Below, one piece after another: positions 8,461 through 17,474 of a stretch of DNA of 64,000 nt. The translations under genes were made by a program, and so were the position numbers. The stretch covers positions 23,848-87,847 of the forward strand of contig NZ_JAGXCY010000022.1 of the NCBI RefSeq assembly GCF_018310695.1, in the 5' to 3' direction. The stretch's first letter is position 1. The number at the start of each line of letters is the position of its first letter. Origin of the DNA: Paenibacillus sp. Marseille-Q4541 (GTDB taxonomy: Bacteria > Bacillota > Bacilli > Paenibacillales > Paenibacillaceae). The notes below the pieces were generated by a model. The model was not told the origin of the DNA, did not search any database, and saw only the letters and a list, made by a program, of their open reading frames with translations.

Positions 8461-8549
8461 GCGTACGATCTCCCTACGGTCAAGCAATTACAAAGGAAAC
8501 CCGCTATAATGAACTCAGATGAACTAGATATCAAAGGAGTGTTCGACCC

Positions 8550-9107
8550 ATGGAAACAACGACTAATCCAAACTGGTTTCACGGCAGCAAGGTTCGCCTA
8601 GCGGCAGCAATTCAGCAAGATGCTCAGACCCTAGCCGCTTATACTGAAGATTATGAATATCTTCGCAACCTGGACACTGATTATGCAGTTCCTCAAACAG
8701 TTCAAGAAGCGGGGCCCAAAAGCGTACGACGGGATAACGGCGTCGAGTTCATGCTTCGCACTATAGATGAAGATCGCCTGATCGGCTTTGTCGCCCTACA
8801 TAGCATTGAATGGAATAATCAGGCTGCTAAACTTGCCATCGGTATCGGTAAAGCGAAAGATCGCGGAAAAGGATACGGCAGTGATGCGCTGGGGATTATT
8901 TTGCGTTATGCGTTCCATGAACTTAACCTAAACCGGATCAGTCTTGATGTCATTTCTTATAACGAAGTCGCCTACCATGCCTACAAAAAAGCAGGATTTG
9001 TGGAGGAAGGACGTATGCGTTCTGCTGTACTTCGCGGGGGGAAATCCTACGACCTGATTATTATGGGAATGCTGCGCGAAGAATGGGAATCTAAATTACA
9101 AGTGTAA
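8550..9107 (+). CDS. GNAT acetyltransferase, RimJ/RimL type
   Basis: A 185-residue N-acetyltransferase that would use acetyl-CoA to modify an amine, either a protein N terminus or a small molecule. The acetyl-CoA loop is seen as GIGKAKDRGKGYGSDAL and the C-terminal part LNRISLDVISYNEVAYHAYKKAGF is the usual RimJ/RimL motif. An AAAGGAG site precedes the ATG. It is a single-gene unit with a terminator shared with the convergent gene. Substrate unknown. Confidence 0.88.
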   Translation: METTTNPNWFHGSKVRLAAAIQQDAQTLAAYTEDYEYLRNLDTDYAVPQTVQEAGPKSVRRDNGVEFMLRTIDEDRLIGFVALHSIEWNNQAAKLAIGIGKAKDRGKGYGSDALGIILRYAFHELNLNRISLDVISYNEVAYHAYKKAGFVEEGRMRSAVLRGGKSYDLIIMGMLREEWESKLQV

Positions 9108-9114
9108 GGAATTC

Positions 9115-9183
9115 AAAAAACCTGGTGTTTGGGCTAGAGCATACGTTGTACCGTATACTCAGAGCGGAACACCAGGCTTTTTT
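9115..9183. terminator. Bidirectional terminator between two GNAT genes
   Basis: AAAAAACCTGGTGTT pairs with AACACCAGGCTTTTTT across a long loop that itself holds an inner stem around 9147-9162. Confidence 0.75.
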
Positions 9184-9207
9184 ACATTCTCTATCGAATC
9201 GAAGCGA

Positions 9208-9501
9208 TTACTGTTTCGCCAGAACATCTTGGAATTCAGGGTGTTTGCTAATCGTACTGTCTGCAAAAGGACAGGAAGGAACAATGCGTAGATTGTTCTC
9301 TCTTGCATGCTCTACTACTCTTTGCACCAAAGCAACGCCCACACCATTTCCTTTTAACTGATCCGATACAAAGGTATGATCTACATCAATAATTTCATAC
9401 CCCTCAGAATCTTTGCCGCGAGGAATAAAACTGATCGTTGCTGCCTTTTCTCCATCTTGATCCACATAGTATTCGTTCTCTCCAGGTAAAATATCGACCA
9501 T
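9208..9501 (-). CDS. Small GNAT-fold acetyltransferase (YjdJ-like)
   Basis: A 97-residue protein starting MVDILPGENEYYVDQDGEK, with the shortened acetyl-CoA fold of the Gcn5-related family: strand segment ATISFIP, the DVDHTFVSDQLKGNGVGVAL loop and HAREN-x-LRIVPSCPFA, ending with a conserved C-terminal KHPEFQDVL. This matches the compact YjdJ/YidJ class. The ATG at 9501 follows AAAGGAG by 9 bases, so the longer open frame upstream is not used. Substrate unknown. Confidence 0.85.
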   Translation of the reverse strand: MVDILPGENEYYVDQDGEKAATISFIPRGKDSEGYEIIDVDHTFVSDQLKGNGVGVALVQRVVEHARENNLRIVPSCPFADSTISKHPEFQDVLAKQ

Positions 9502-9643
9502 ATGTAAGCTCCTTTCTGTGGGACAAACATCCCGCTTCTCTTTAATACACACCCTGCAGCTTCTTGAAGCACCTTCAAGGATTAGACACAAGATCAGTGT
9601 ATAGCTAGCTTGCCATGATCGCTCCCAGATTATGAGACGAGCC

Positions 9644-10420
9644 CTACATTTTGATCGCTCTTATCCGGAGCCGTTTATAATCCACAGCCCAATTTCCGTT
9701 ATCATAAAGGTCAGGTCTTGTTATTTGTTCAATCCTATCATAAGCAGCCTCTTTGAATTCGGGTGAGACATCCCTGAAAAATGGCCCTGCAAATCCATTT
9801 AGCCAGTGGCGCAGCCCAATCTCTCCATCTTGCATCGGTGTAGGTCTATCGAAATGCAGTGCATAAGTAACCCGAAAACCTTGTTTTTCAAGAAGTGAAC
9901 TGTACTCTCCGATACTCGGAAAATACCACGGGTTTAATGATGCTGCATCTACCCCCTGTTCCTTCAACACTTGGGTAATGGCCTGAACCGCAATTTCCAC
10001 ATTATGCTGTCCACCAAATTCTGCAACAAACCTGCCTCCAGAAATCAGTGCAGCATGAACGCATTTCACCACTTCTTCCGCATTTTTCATCCAGTGTAGT
10101 GCAGCGTTAGAGAACACTGCATCGTAAGGCTCTTCTGTTGTAAACCGCTCGGCGTTCCCCTCTACAAAAGTTAGCTGTGGATATTTCGTTCGGGCTTTTT
10201 CAAGCATTGAATAGGATAGATCCATCCCTGTGACATGAGCACCCGAAGCAGCAATCTCTTGTGTAAGGTCACCTGTCCCGCAGCCAAGATCAAGAATGCG
10301 CTCTCCCTCCACTGGCTGGAGTAAATCGACAACCCCTCTGCCCAGTTCCGAAACAAACGAAAGTTTACCATCATAATGTCCTGATGCCCATGACTGACCG
10401 TTCCCTTTATGTTGCACCAT
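9644..10420 (-). CDS. Class I SAM-dependent methyltransferase
   Basis: A 258-residue methyltransferase with motif I RILDLGCGTGDLT, the acidic loop VTGMDLSYSMLEKAR, and DAVFSNAALHWM, the set typical of trans-aconitate/ubiquinone-type methyltransferases. C-terminal region DRIEQITRPDLYDNGNW is also seen in this subfamily. Substrate not determinable from sequence. It is monocistronic, with a GAGG site 5 bases upstream of the ATG. Confidence 0.87.
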   Translation of the reverse strand: MVQHKGNGQSWASGHYDGKLSFVSELGRGVVDLLQPVEGERILDLGCGTGDLTQEIAASGAHVTGMDLSYSMLEKARTKYPQLTFVEGNAERFTTEEPYDAVFSNAALHWMKNAEEVVKCVHAALISGGRFVAEFGGQHNVEIAVQAITQVLKEQGVDAASLNPWYFPSIGEYSSLLEKQGFRVTYALHFDRPTPMQDGEIGLRHWLNGFAGPFFRDVSPEFKEAAYDRIEQITRPDLYDNGNWAVDYKRLRIRAIKM

Positions 10421-10539
10421 CCTGACCTCATCTCCTTCATATGGAAGAACCTAAGGCCATTATGGCATAACATTCGAGCGCTATATAAATACCTGTTTCC
10501 TATGAATTTATAGTTAATGACTATATCCCTCTAATCGAC

Positions 10540-11649
10540 TTACATTCCGTTTGGATAGACAACTACTTTCAAGCTGCCGCTTTTATTATGAATTGCCCGT
10601 TCCATGGCTTCCTGTGTCTGTTCAAGAGGATAACGATCCGTTATAAGCGTTCTTGCTGGAATATTTCCTTTAGCTAGAAAACGGATTCCGTCCGGATACG
10701 TATTGGCGTAGCGGAATACTCCATAAATATCGATTTCGTTATCCGCAATGAGCGGTACATTAATAGCAATCTCGTCTTGAGCAGGTAATCCAACAATAAC
10801 CAGCTTCCCACCACGACGAAGGGAACCAAGTGCAGACTGTAATGCCCGAGGACTACCCGCCGTTTCCCATGCTGCATCCACACCTAGACCGTCTGTAAGT
10901 TCCCGGATTTTAACGTTTGCATCTTCTTTCGCAACGTTAATCGCATCTGTTGCACCCAGCCTCAGCGCAGCATCCAGGCGGATATCTTCCAGATCTGTGA
11001 CAATAATTCGAGTAGCTCCAAAAGATTTGGCAGCAGCTACCGCCATTAATCCCACAGGTCCCATTCCCATAATAGCGACCGTAGAACCTGGGGTAAGTTT
11101 GCAGCGATAAGCGGCGTGAATGCCTACAGAAAAAGGTTCTACAAGTGCAGCTTCTTCGAAAGATAGTTCATCTGGAATCGGGAATACAAAGTCTTCACGA
11201 ATAGCAAGATACTGTACAAAAGCTCCATCCACAGGTGGAGTGGCAAGAAACTGAACATCCGGACACAAATTGTATCTGCCCTCCTTACAGTAACGACAGC
11301 GTCCGCAAGTTACACCAGGTTCAATTGCCACACGGTCTCCAGGCTGTACACGACTTACATTCTCACCTGTTTTCGCAATGATTCCAGCACACTCATGACC
11401 AAGAATAATAGGATTCTTAACAACATAACGACCAATTCTACCATGTTCATAATAGTGAACATCTGAACCGCACACGCCAACTGCCATAATCTTGACCAGA
11501 ACTTCATCCGAGCCGATCTCAGGCACTGGCAGTTCTCTAATCTCGATGTTCCCAGGCGTATCCATTACAGCAGCCTTCATCGTCGTCCCTGTTTCAAGTT
11601 CTACTCTACGATTCGTTTCCATTCCGATACCTGATGATGCTTTTTGCAT
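10540..11649 (-). CDS. Zinc-dependent alcohol dehydrogenase, sorbitol/xylitol dehydrogenase-like
   Basis: A 369-residue medium-chain dehydrogenase. It has catalytic zinc ligands in GVCGSDVHYYEHG and GHECAG, the four-cysteine structural zinc lobe (CGRCRYCKEGRYNLC), and the NAD-binding GMGPVGLMA. The pattern fits polyol dehydrogenases such as sorbitol dehydrogenase GutB. An extra 20-odd residues precede the usual MKAAV start, but the ribosome binding site AGGGAGA supports the longer form. It is divergent from gntR-uxuA-uxuB and shares the palindrome at 11749-11778, so it may oxidise a polyol or sugar acid feeding the same pathway. Confidence 0.85.
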   Translation of the reverse strand: MQKASSGIGMETNRRVELETGTTMKAAVMDTPGNIEIRELPVPEIGSDEVLVKIMAVGVCGSDVHYYEHGRIGRYVVKNPIILGHECAGIIAKTGENVSRVQPGDRVAIEPGVTCGRCRYCKEGRYNLCPDVQFLATPPVDGAFVQYLAIREDFVFPIPDELSFEEAALVEPFSVGIHAAYRCKLTPGSTVAIMGMGPVGLMAVAAAKSFGATRIIVTDLEDIRLDAALRLGATDAINVAKEDANVKIRELTDGLGVDAAWETAGSPRALQSALGSLRRGGKLVIVGLPAQDEIAINVPLIADNEIDIYGVFRYANTYPDGIRFLAKGNIPARTLITDRYPLEQTQEAMERAIHNKSGSLKVVVYPNGM

Positions 11650-11748
11650 TCAAAATCTCTCCCTTGTCCGTTTTTAGATCAATGAAATCTGGAAGTTACA
11701 AAATACACTTTCATCCTAGAAATAGATAAAAAATGGAAATTACTCCTT

Positions 11749-11778
11749 CCATACTACCATACTTGTATGGTAGTATGG
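11749..11778. promoter_or_regulatory. Perfect 30-bp inverted repeat, candidate GntR operator
   Basis: CCATACTACCATAC and GTATGGTAGTATGG flank a TT spacer with no mismatch. The centre ATACTTGTAT fits the TAC/GTA half-site style of FadR-subfamily GntR regulators. It lies 21 bases before the gntR start and within the divergent spacer to the dehydrogenase gene. Confidence 0.8.
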
Positions 11779-11799
11779 TGAAGAAATGAGGTGTTTTTT

Positions 11800-12480
11800 A
11801 TGGATATACATATTCGCCCTACCCCCACATCAACACGTGAAGCCGTTTACGAATCACTTAAAGAGCAAATTTTGCAGTTTGACCTCATTCCTGGAACTAC
11901 TATTTCAGAGAAAGAAATTGCACTATCCTTCCATGTAAGCCGTACTCCTGTGCGCGAGAGTTTCTTAAGACTTGCTGCGGAAGGCCTTCTAGATGTGTAT
12001 CCGCAGCGCGGCACCGTTGTTTCCCTGATTGATCTTGAGCTTGTGGAAGAAGCTAGGTTCCTGCGCGAACAACTGGAGTGTGCTGTGATCCGACTTGCTT
12101 GTGAACATATATCTAATGAAGCTCTAGCTGAATTAGAACTCCTGCTAGTCAGACAGAAAGCCACTATGAATGCACAGGATGACAAAGCTATGTTCGATCT
12201 AGACGAAGCATTTCACAAATTATTGTTCGACAGCTGTAACAAAAGAAATACCTGGAACGCTATTCAGCAAATGAATGTCCATTTAAATCGAAGCCGTAAA
12301 TTAAGGCTCGCTGCAGATCATAATTGGCAACATCTCTATGATCAGCATCAACAGATGGTGCAGGCTATACGTGAACATGACACAGAAACGGCAGTCTCTC
12401 TAATGAAAGATCATCTACATCTGACCGTTCAAGATCAAAGCTTTCTTAAGGAGAAGTTCCCAAATTACTTTAAACCTTAA
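11800..12480 (+). CDS. GntR-family regulator, FadR/FCD subfamily
   Basis: A 226-residue regulator of the mannonate genes. The N-terminal winged helix (about residues 15-75: YESLKEQILQFDLIPG, VSRTPVRESFLRLAAEGLL) is followed by an all-helical FCD ligand domain (about 85-215) with the metal/ligand histidines expected in HKLLFDSC and the later helices. The ATG at 11800 is preferred over a GTG at 11791 because TGAGGTG lies 6 bases before it. Position as first gene of gntR-uxuA-uxuB suggests it senses a hexuronate intermediate and binds the adjacent palindrome. Confidence 0.9.
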   Translation: MDIHIRPTPTSTREAVYESLKEQILQFDLIPGTTISEKEIALSFHVSRTPVRESFLRLAAEGLLDVYPQRGTVVSLIDLELVEEARFLREQLECAVIRLACEHISNEALAELELLLVRQKATMNAQDDKAMFDLDEAFHKLLFDSCNKRNTWNAIQQMNVHLNRSRKLRLAADHNWQHLYDQHQQMVQAIREHDTETAVSLMKDHLHLTVQDQSFLKEKFPNYFKP

Positions 12481-12504
12481 CTTGATGAAAGGTGGCTGCT
12501 TCGA

Positions 12505-13602
12505 ATGAAAATGGTATTCCGCTATTTTGGCCTCGGCAATGACACCGTATCGCTTGAACAGATCAGACAAATTCCCGGGGTAGAAGGTATTGTATGGGCG
12601 CTACATGATATTCCGGCTGGCGAGGAATGGCCCATGGATAAAATCGAAGAAATCAAGTCCCAGGCTGATCAAGCTGGGCTTCATCTCGATGTTGTTGAAA
12701 GCGTCAACATCCATGACGATATCAAGCTTGGACTTCCTTCACGAGACTTTTATATTGAGAATTATAAAAAAACGATAGCAAAGCTAGCTGAGGTTGGCGT
12801 AAAAGTCATATGTTATAACTTCATGCCCATTTTTGACTGGTTGCGAACCGACTTGTTCAAACAAAATCCAGACGGTTCCACCTCCCTTTTTTATGAGAAA
12901 GCTAGAATCGAAGGAATGGATCCCTTTGATCTCGTAGATCAGATTAATCAGGATGCGACCCTCACGATGCCCGGCTGGGAACCGGAACGACTTGCGCATT
13001 TAACCGAGCTGTTCGAAGCTTACCGAAACACGACAGAAGAAGACTTGTGGGATCACCTCTCCTATTTTCTTCAAGAAATCATACCGGTTGCGGAGGCTTA
13101 TGATATCCAAATGGCGATTCACCCGGATGACCCACCTTGGTCTGTCTTCGGCTTGCCGCGCATTATTACGAGTCAGTCCAATATTAGACGTCTTCTGTCC
13201 TTATATGACAGTCCTGCCAACAGTATTACACTGTGCAGCGGTTCTTTGGGGGCGAACCCCGCGAATGACATTGTGTCCATAATTCATGAGTTTAAAGGCC
13301 GCATCCCTTTCGCTCATATTCGAAATGTCAAAGTTTATGACAACGGGGATTTTATAGAAACCTCTCATCGTACCATTGACGGTACCGTAGATATTACAGG
13401 TATTGTGCAAGCGTATCACGAGACAGGTTTTACCGGATACGCTCGCCCAGACCATGGAAGACAAATATGGAATGAGCAGTGCAGACCTGGATATGGACTC
13501 TACGATCGTGCGCTCGGTATTATGTATTTATGGGGTCTATGGGACGCCTATGCCAGAGTGCAAGAAACCCATTCTTCTAAAAAAGAGGTGAGCAAGGTAT
13601 GA
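12505..13602 (+). CDS. uxuA: Mannonate dehydratase
   Basis: Dehydrates D-mannonate to 2-keto-3-deoxygluconate in glucuronate catabolism. The 365-residue protein shows family segments: MVFRYFG, the VICYNFMPIFDWLRTDL loop, MAIHPDDPPW with metal ligand His, TLCSGSLGANP, FAHIRN and YARPDHGR, all typical of UxuA. The ATG follows a GAAAGGTGG site. It overlaps uxuB by ATGA, so the two are translationally coupled. Confidence 0.95.
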   Translation: MKMVFRYFGLGNDTVSLEQIRQIPGVEGIVWALHDIPAGEEWPMDKIEEIKSQADQAGLHLDVVESVNIHDDIKLGLPSRDFYIENYKKTIAKLAEVGVKVICYNFMPIFDWLRTDLFKQNPDGSTSLFYEKARIEGMDPFDLVDQINQDATLTMPGWEPERLAHLTELFEAYRNTTEEDLWDHLSYFLQEIIPVAEAYDIQMAIHPDDPPWSVFGLPRIITSQSNIRRLLSLYDSPANSITLCSGSLGANPANDIVSIIHEFKGRIPFAHIRNVKVYDNGDFIETSHRTIDGTVDITGIVQAYHETGFTGYARPDHGRQIWNEQCRPGYGLYDRALGIMYLWGLWDAYARVQETHSSKKEVSKV

Positions 13603-14462
13603 GTACACTACATCCGCAGCCCCATCACACAGTGCTCAAAGATAAAGTCGTTGTTATTACCGGAGGCTCTGGAGTGTTGTGCCGCGTCATGGCTGAAGAA
13701 TTAGCTAGACAAGGAGCAAAAATAGCGATTCTGAACCGGACCGCAGAAAAAGGAGCAGAAGTCGCCAAGTCTATTACAGATGCAAATGGAACGGCGCTCT
13801 CCATCGCTTGTGATGTAACGGACGAAACCAGCGTGCAAGAAGCAGCGGATCAGGTTGCTGCAAAGCTCGGACTCTGTGATATTCTCATCAATGGTGCCGG
13901 CGGAAATCGCCCGACAGCCATTACAACGAATGAGACTTTTCAACAAGAGGATATAAGCCGGCAGGATACGGTTTCCTTCTTTGATATGAAAGTAGATGGA
14001 TTTCGAGGCGTCTTCGACCTCAATATCGTCGGTACCCTCATTCCAACTCAAATCTTCACCAAACAGATGCTGGGGAAGGAAGGCACAAGCATCATTAACA
14101 TCTCCTCTATGAGTGCCTATTCACCAATGACCAAAGTTCCAGCCTACAGTGCTGCCAAAGCTGCAATTAGCAACTTCACAGAATGGCTTGCCGTTCATCT
14201 GGCAGAAGCCGGAATTCGTGTAAACGCTATTGCACCAGGATTTTATCTCACCGAACAAAATGAGAAGTTACTCCTTAATGAAGACGGAAGCCTAACCGAA
14301 CGATCTCATAAAATCATCACCCACACACCAATGCGGAGATTTGGCAAACCAGAAGATTTGCTTGGTACTCTGTTATGGCTGGCCGATCCGAATGCAGCCG
14401 GCTTTGTAACCGGAACAGTCATCCCCGTAGATGGCGGTTTCAATGCTTATTCAGGAGTCTAA
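13599..14462 (+). CDS. uxuB: SDR-type D-mannonate oxidoreductase (fructuronate reductase)
   Basis: Reduces D-fructuronate to D-mannonate, feeding UxuA. The 287-residue short-chain dehydrogenase carries ITGGSGVLC (cofactor loop), ILINGAGGNRP, Ser in NISSMSA, and YSAAK. It belongs to the SDR version of UxuB found in Bacillota (like B. subtilis YjmF), not the long-chain UxuB of E. coli. The name rests on sequence type and on the ATGA overlap with uxuA. Confidence 0.88.
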   Translation: MSTLHPQPHHTVLKDKVVVITGGSGVLCRVMAEELARQGAKIAILNRTAEKGAEVAKSITDANGTALSIACDVTDETSVQEAADQVAAKLGLCDILINGAGGNRPTAITTNETFQQEDISRQDTVSFFDMKVDGFRGVFDLNIVGTLIPTQIFTKQMLGKEGTSIINISSMSAYSPMTKVPAYSAAKAAISNFTEWLAVHLAEAGIRVNAIAPGFYLTEQNEKLLLNEDGSLTERSHKIITHTPMRRFGKPEDLLGTLLWLADPNAAGFVTGTVIPVDGGFNAYSGV

Positions 14463-14489
14463 ATAAATATTTTACACTGATATAAAATA

Positions 14490-14538
14490 AAAAGAGAGTT
14501 CCGAGTTTCTTTTTTCAACTTTGGAATCTCTCTTTTTT
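14490..14538 (+). terminator. Terminator of the uxu operon
   Basis: AAAAAGAGAGTTCC and GGAATCTCTCTTTTTTT pair with one bulged base across a T-rich loop. Confidence 0.75.
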
Positions 14539-14642
14539 TATTTTATGTTTATTTAAATCTTACCTTCTTAGATGGCTATTAGGACATTCACCCAATCCTG
14601 ACTCCGTACATAGGTTATAAAAAAAGACGGAGGATAATTGTT

Positions 14643-15491
14643 ATGAAAATTGATCCTGAACAACATATAGTACCATCCATTTGCTACCGCCAAGTATTTC
14701 AACCCTACGGACAGACGATATTTTCGCCTTATGCCACCTATACTTATGTTCTTCAAAACTTCCGTATGGAACGGGCTCCATTTGAGCATGAATCCCCTTT
14801 GATCACCGGTGATTTTACCGGCGATGGCACGCTTGATACAGCCAAACTCGCCTGGAATAAAAACGCGCCTGACAGTGAATACGTAACTGATATTACCCTT
14901 ATCATTCGAAATGGCAGTACAGGAGCAGAACTTACCTTTCCTCTCCCAGAAAATTCTGGATATAGCCCTACCCTTTTTGCAGGAGATTTCACAGGGGATC
15001 ATATACCCGACCTCTTTATCTCCATTCAATCGGGAGGTTCTGGTGCAATGACGTATAATTTTCTGTACACATATAAGGATGCGGTACTGCACACTCTTTT
15101 CGATTCAGATCATTATAACGAAGAGCAGAAGTATACTGTGGAATACTTGGATTATTACCGAATTCGCGTAACGAGCTTGAACCATCGGCAATCCTATCTC
15201 ATCGACATTACGGCCCGCGGAAGCGACTACTTGTCAGCAATATATAACGAAAATGGCAAGTTGAAACACCCTCTTAAAGGGGAGGTTTTACCTGTAAGCG
15301 GAGTATTCCCTGTAGATTTTGACCAAAACGGAGTCTACGAACTCCTCACTTTTCAAGGAATTATGGGACAGTATGATGCAGATCGATTTGGATATGTACA
15401 GAATGCTCTTACCTATAAAGAGGGCGCTTGGAATTTTATGAATCAGTGGGTTGCCATTTATGGAACAGATCTGGTGGTCCCCCGAATGTAG
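14643..15491 (+). CDS. FG-GAP/VCBS-repeat-like protein of unknown function
   Basis: A 282-residue protein with repeated acidic loops: GDFTGDGTLDT, GDFTGDHIPDL and VDFDQNGVYEL, the calcium-binding style D-x-[DN]-x-[DN]-G pattern of FG-GAP/VCBS beta-propeller blades. No signal peptide, lipobox or membrane segment is present, which is odd for a fold usually found outside the cell. An ACGGAGG site precedes the ATG at 14643. It is a single gene between two terminators. Similar Bacillales proteins are uncharacterised; a spore or envelope role is possible but not shown. Confidence 0.75.
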   Translation: MKIDPEQHIVPSICYRQVFQPYGQTIFSPYATYTYVLQNFRMERAPFEHESPLITGDFTGDGTLDTAKLAWNKNAPDSEYVTDITLIIRNGSTGAELTFPLPENSGYSPTLFAGDFTGDHIPDLFISIQSGGSGAMTYNFLYTYKDAVLHTLFDSDHYNEEQKYTVEYLDYYRIRVTSLNHRQSYLIDITARGSDYLSAIYNENGKLKHPLKGEVLPVSGVFPVDFDQNGVYELLTFQGIMGQYDADRFGYVQNALTYKEGAWNFMNQWVAIYGTDLVVPRM

Positions 15492-15510
15492 TTATTTCTT
15501 CTAAAAAACA

Positions 15511-15550
15511 AAAGGGGACACAATCCGAAAGATCGGAATGTGCCTCCTTT
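15511..15550. terminator. Terminator between VCBS-like and GH43 genes
   Basis: An imperfect stem (AAAGGGGACACAATCCG with CGGAATGTGCCTCCTTT) lies between convergent genes, with an A run before it that serves the minus-strand operon as a T run. Confidence 0.7.
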
Positions 15551-15556
15551 ACTTAT

Positions 15557-16561
15557 TTAACCTTTAACAGGCTCTTTCTGCTGAACGGAAATCGGGCCAT
15601 CGGCAACCGGAGAACCAAAGTCCGGAGAACCATCCTCATTCCACCGAAGAATTTGAGCTCTTGCATGACGGTTTCCATCATATAACGGATCCCCAACGGT
15701 CTCTTTGTAGGTTCTTGCATGATATACAATAATGTCTACTTCCCCATCTGGAGAGGTGGTAAAACTATTATGGCCCGGACCATACTGACTGCTTGCCTCA
15801 TTTGTCTTGAACACAGGTTCCTTGCCCTTAACCCAGGAAGCAGGATCGAGCAAATCTGCATCTTCAGAAGCAGTTAGAAGTCCCATATTGTAGTTATAAT
15901 CTGTTGCACTTGCAGAATAACTGATGAATATTTTCCCATTCTTCTTCAGCACTGCTGCTCCTTCATTCACCAGGAAGCCGATAACCTCCCAGTCATACTC
16001 TGGTGTGGTAATCATGACCTGTTCGCCTGTAAGCGTCCACGGATTCTCCATTTCAGATATGTACAAGTTAGAATTCCCAGTAATCTCAGGGTCCTGCTGT
16101 GCCCATACATAATATCTTTTCCCGCGATGTTCAAAGGTAGTTGCATCCAGTGCGAAACTGTCCCATTTAGTGACAACTTGCCCTTTCTCAGTCCAAGTAC
16201 CCTCTAGTGGATTCGGAGATTCATTCTCAAGAACATACATACGGTGCCGGAAGGAATGATCTACTTCTCCCTCTCTTGCCTGACCCGCTGCAAAATAGAT
16301 GTACCATTTTCCATCAATAAAATGGATTTCTGGTGCCCATATATTTTTACTCATCGGTCCTGCTTCATATTTTCTCCATACAACAATCGGTTCTGCTCCT
16401 GATAATTCAGCTAGTGTTCTAGCACGCCGCACTTCGATGCGATCATAAGAAGGAACCGATCCTGTAAAATAGTAATAACCGTCTTCGTGAAGGTATACCC
16501 ATGGATCAGCACGCTGGGCCACAATAGGATTGTTCCACTGCAAAGGGATGGGTTCACTCAT
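15557..16561 (-). CDS. Intracellular glycoside hydrolase family 43
   Basis: A 334-residue five-bladed propeller hydrolase, probably an alpha-L-arabinofuranosidase or beta-xylosidase. The expected general base Asp is in RADPWVY, APEI and EVIGFLVNEGAA mark later blades, and GPGHNSF with a histidine near the active site is typical of GH43. There is no signal peptide, so it acts in the cytoplasm on imported oligosaccharides. It is the last gene of the binding protein-permease-permease-GH43 operon. Exact substrate within GH43 cannot be set by eye; context points to arabino-oligosaccharides. Confidence 0.87.
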   Translation of the reverse strand: MSEPIPLQWNNPIVAQRADPWVYLHEDGYYYFTGSVPSYDRIEVRRARTLAELSGAEPIVVWRKYEAGPMSKNIWAPEIHFIDGKWYIYFAAGQAREGEVDHSFRHRMYVLENESPNPLEGTWTEKGQVVTKWDSFALDATTFEHRGKRYYVWAQQDPEITGNSNLYISEMENPWTLTGEQVMITTPEYDWEVIGFLVNEGAAVLKKNGKIFISYSASATDYNYNMGLLTASEDADLLDPASWVKGKEPVFKTNEASSQYGPGHNSFTTSPDGEVDIIVYHARTYKETVGDPLYDGNRHARAQILRWNEDGSPDFGSPVADGPISVQQKEPVKG

Positions 16562-16595
16562 AGTTTATATCTCTCCTTCTATCTTCTCTATATTT

Positions 16596-17438
16596 TTATC
16601 CTTTAACGCCCGAGATGGCTACCGATTCTATGATCTGTTTCTGGAAGATCAAGAACACGATCAGCACGGGCAGTAAAGCAACAACTGACGCCGCCATAAT
16701 TAGCGGATAATCCGTTTGAATCGCATAGTTCGCATTAAAGTTAGCAATGACAAGCTGAAGTGTTTGCACATTCGGCGAATTCAGGTACAGAATCGGTGCA
16801 AGGTAGTCATTCCATACCCCCATGAACCAAAGAATGACCTGTGCTGCAACTGCTGGTTTAATTAGCGGCATAACGATACGTGTATAAAGGCCAAAGTAAG
16901 ATGATCCATCAATTTTGGCTGCTTCGATAATCGCATTAGGAACACTGATTAGATATTGCCTTAAGAAGAAGATCATGAGCACGTTACCGAATAAACCTGG
17001 CACAATCAGTGGAAGCAGTGTATCAACCCAGCCAATCTCAGCAAACATTTTGAACTGAGGAATCATAACGACTGGATACGGAATCATGATGGAAGTTAAG
17101 AGCAGCATGAAAATTTTGTTCTTGTGCGGAAATCTAAGCTTTGCAAAAGAGTAGGCAGCAAGACTTGATGTAAATGCACCGATTAAGGTAACACTGACCG
17201 CTACAATAACAGAGTTCTTAATACCGGTAAGCAGCGGTCCTTTCTCCCAAATTTCCTTGTACTTAATCGGATTCCAAGTTTCTGGAATCCACTGCGGCGG
17301 GAGAGCAAAAACTTCCTGGCGCTCCTTAAAAGAGGTAGACACCATCCAGATAAGCGGAGCAATCATTAAGACGGCTCCAATACATAGCAAGATGAAAATA
17401 ATCGTATTGCTTAGCTTTCTTTTACGGGTAGCAGACAT
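16596..17438 (-). CDS. Sugar ABC transporter permease, MalG/AraQ type
   Basis: Inner-membrane permease of about 280 residues with six predicted membrane segments. The EAA loop is EAAKIDGSSYFGLYTRIVMP, the docking site for the ATPase. The ATG at 17438 is preferred (GGAAGGAG 10 bases upstream); an ATG at 17447 is too close to the site. It pairs with the MalF-type permease just upstream. No ATPase gene is present in the operon, as in other Bacillota CUT1 systems that share one ATPase of the MsmX/MsmK type. Confidence 0.92.
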   Translation of the reverse strand: MSATRKRKLSNTIIFILLCIGAVLMIAPLIWMVSTSFKERQEVFALPPQWIPETWNPIKYKEIWEKGPLLTGIKNSVIVAVSVTLIGAFTSSLAAYSFAKLRFPHKNKIFMLLLTSIMIPYPVVMIPQFKMFAEIGWVDTLLPLIVPGLFGNVLMIFFLRQYLISVPNAIIEAAKIDGSSYFGLYTRIVMPLIKPAVAAQVILWFMGVWNDYLAPILYLNSPNVQTLQLVIANFNANYAIQTDYPLIMAASVVALLPVLIVFLIFQKQIIESVAISGVKG

Positions 17439-17474
17439 CTGACACATACTCCTTCCTGTAGGAACACACGCGAA

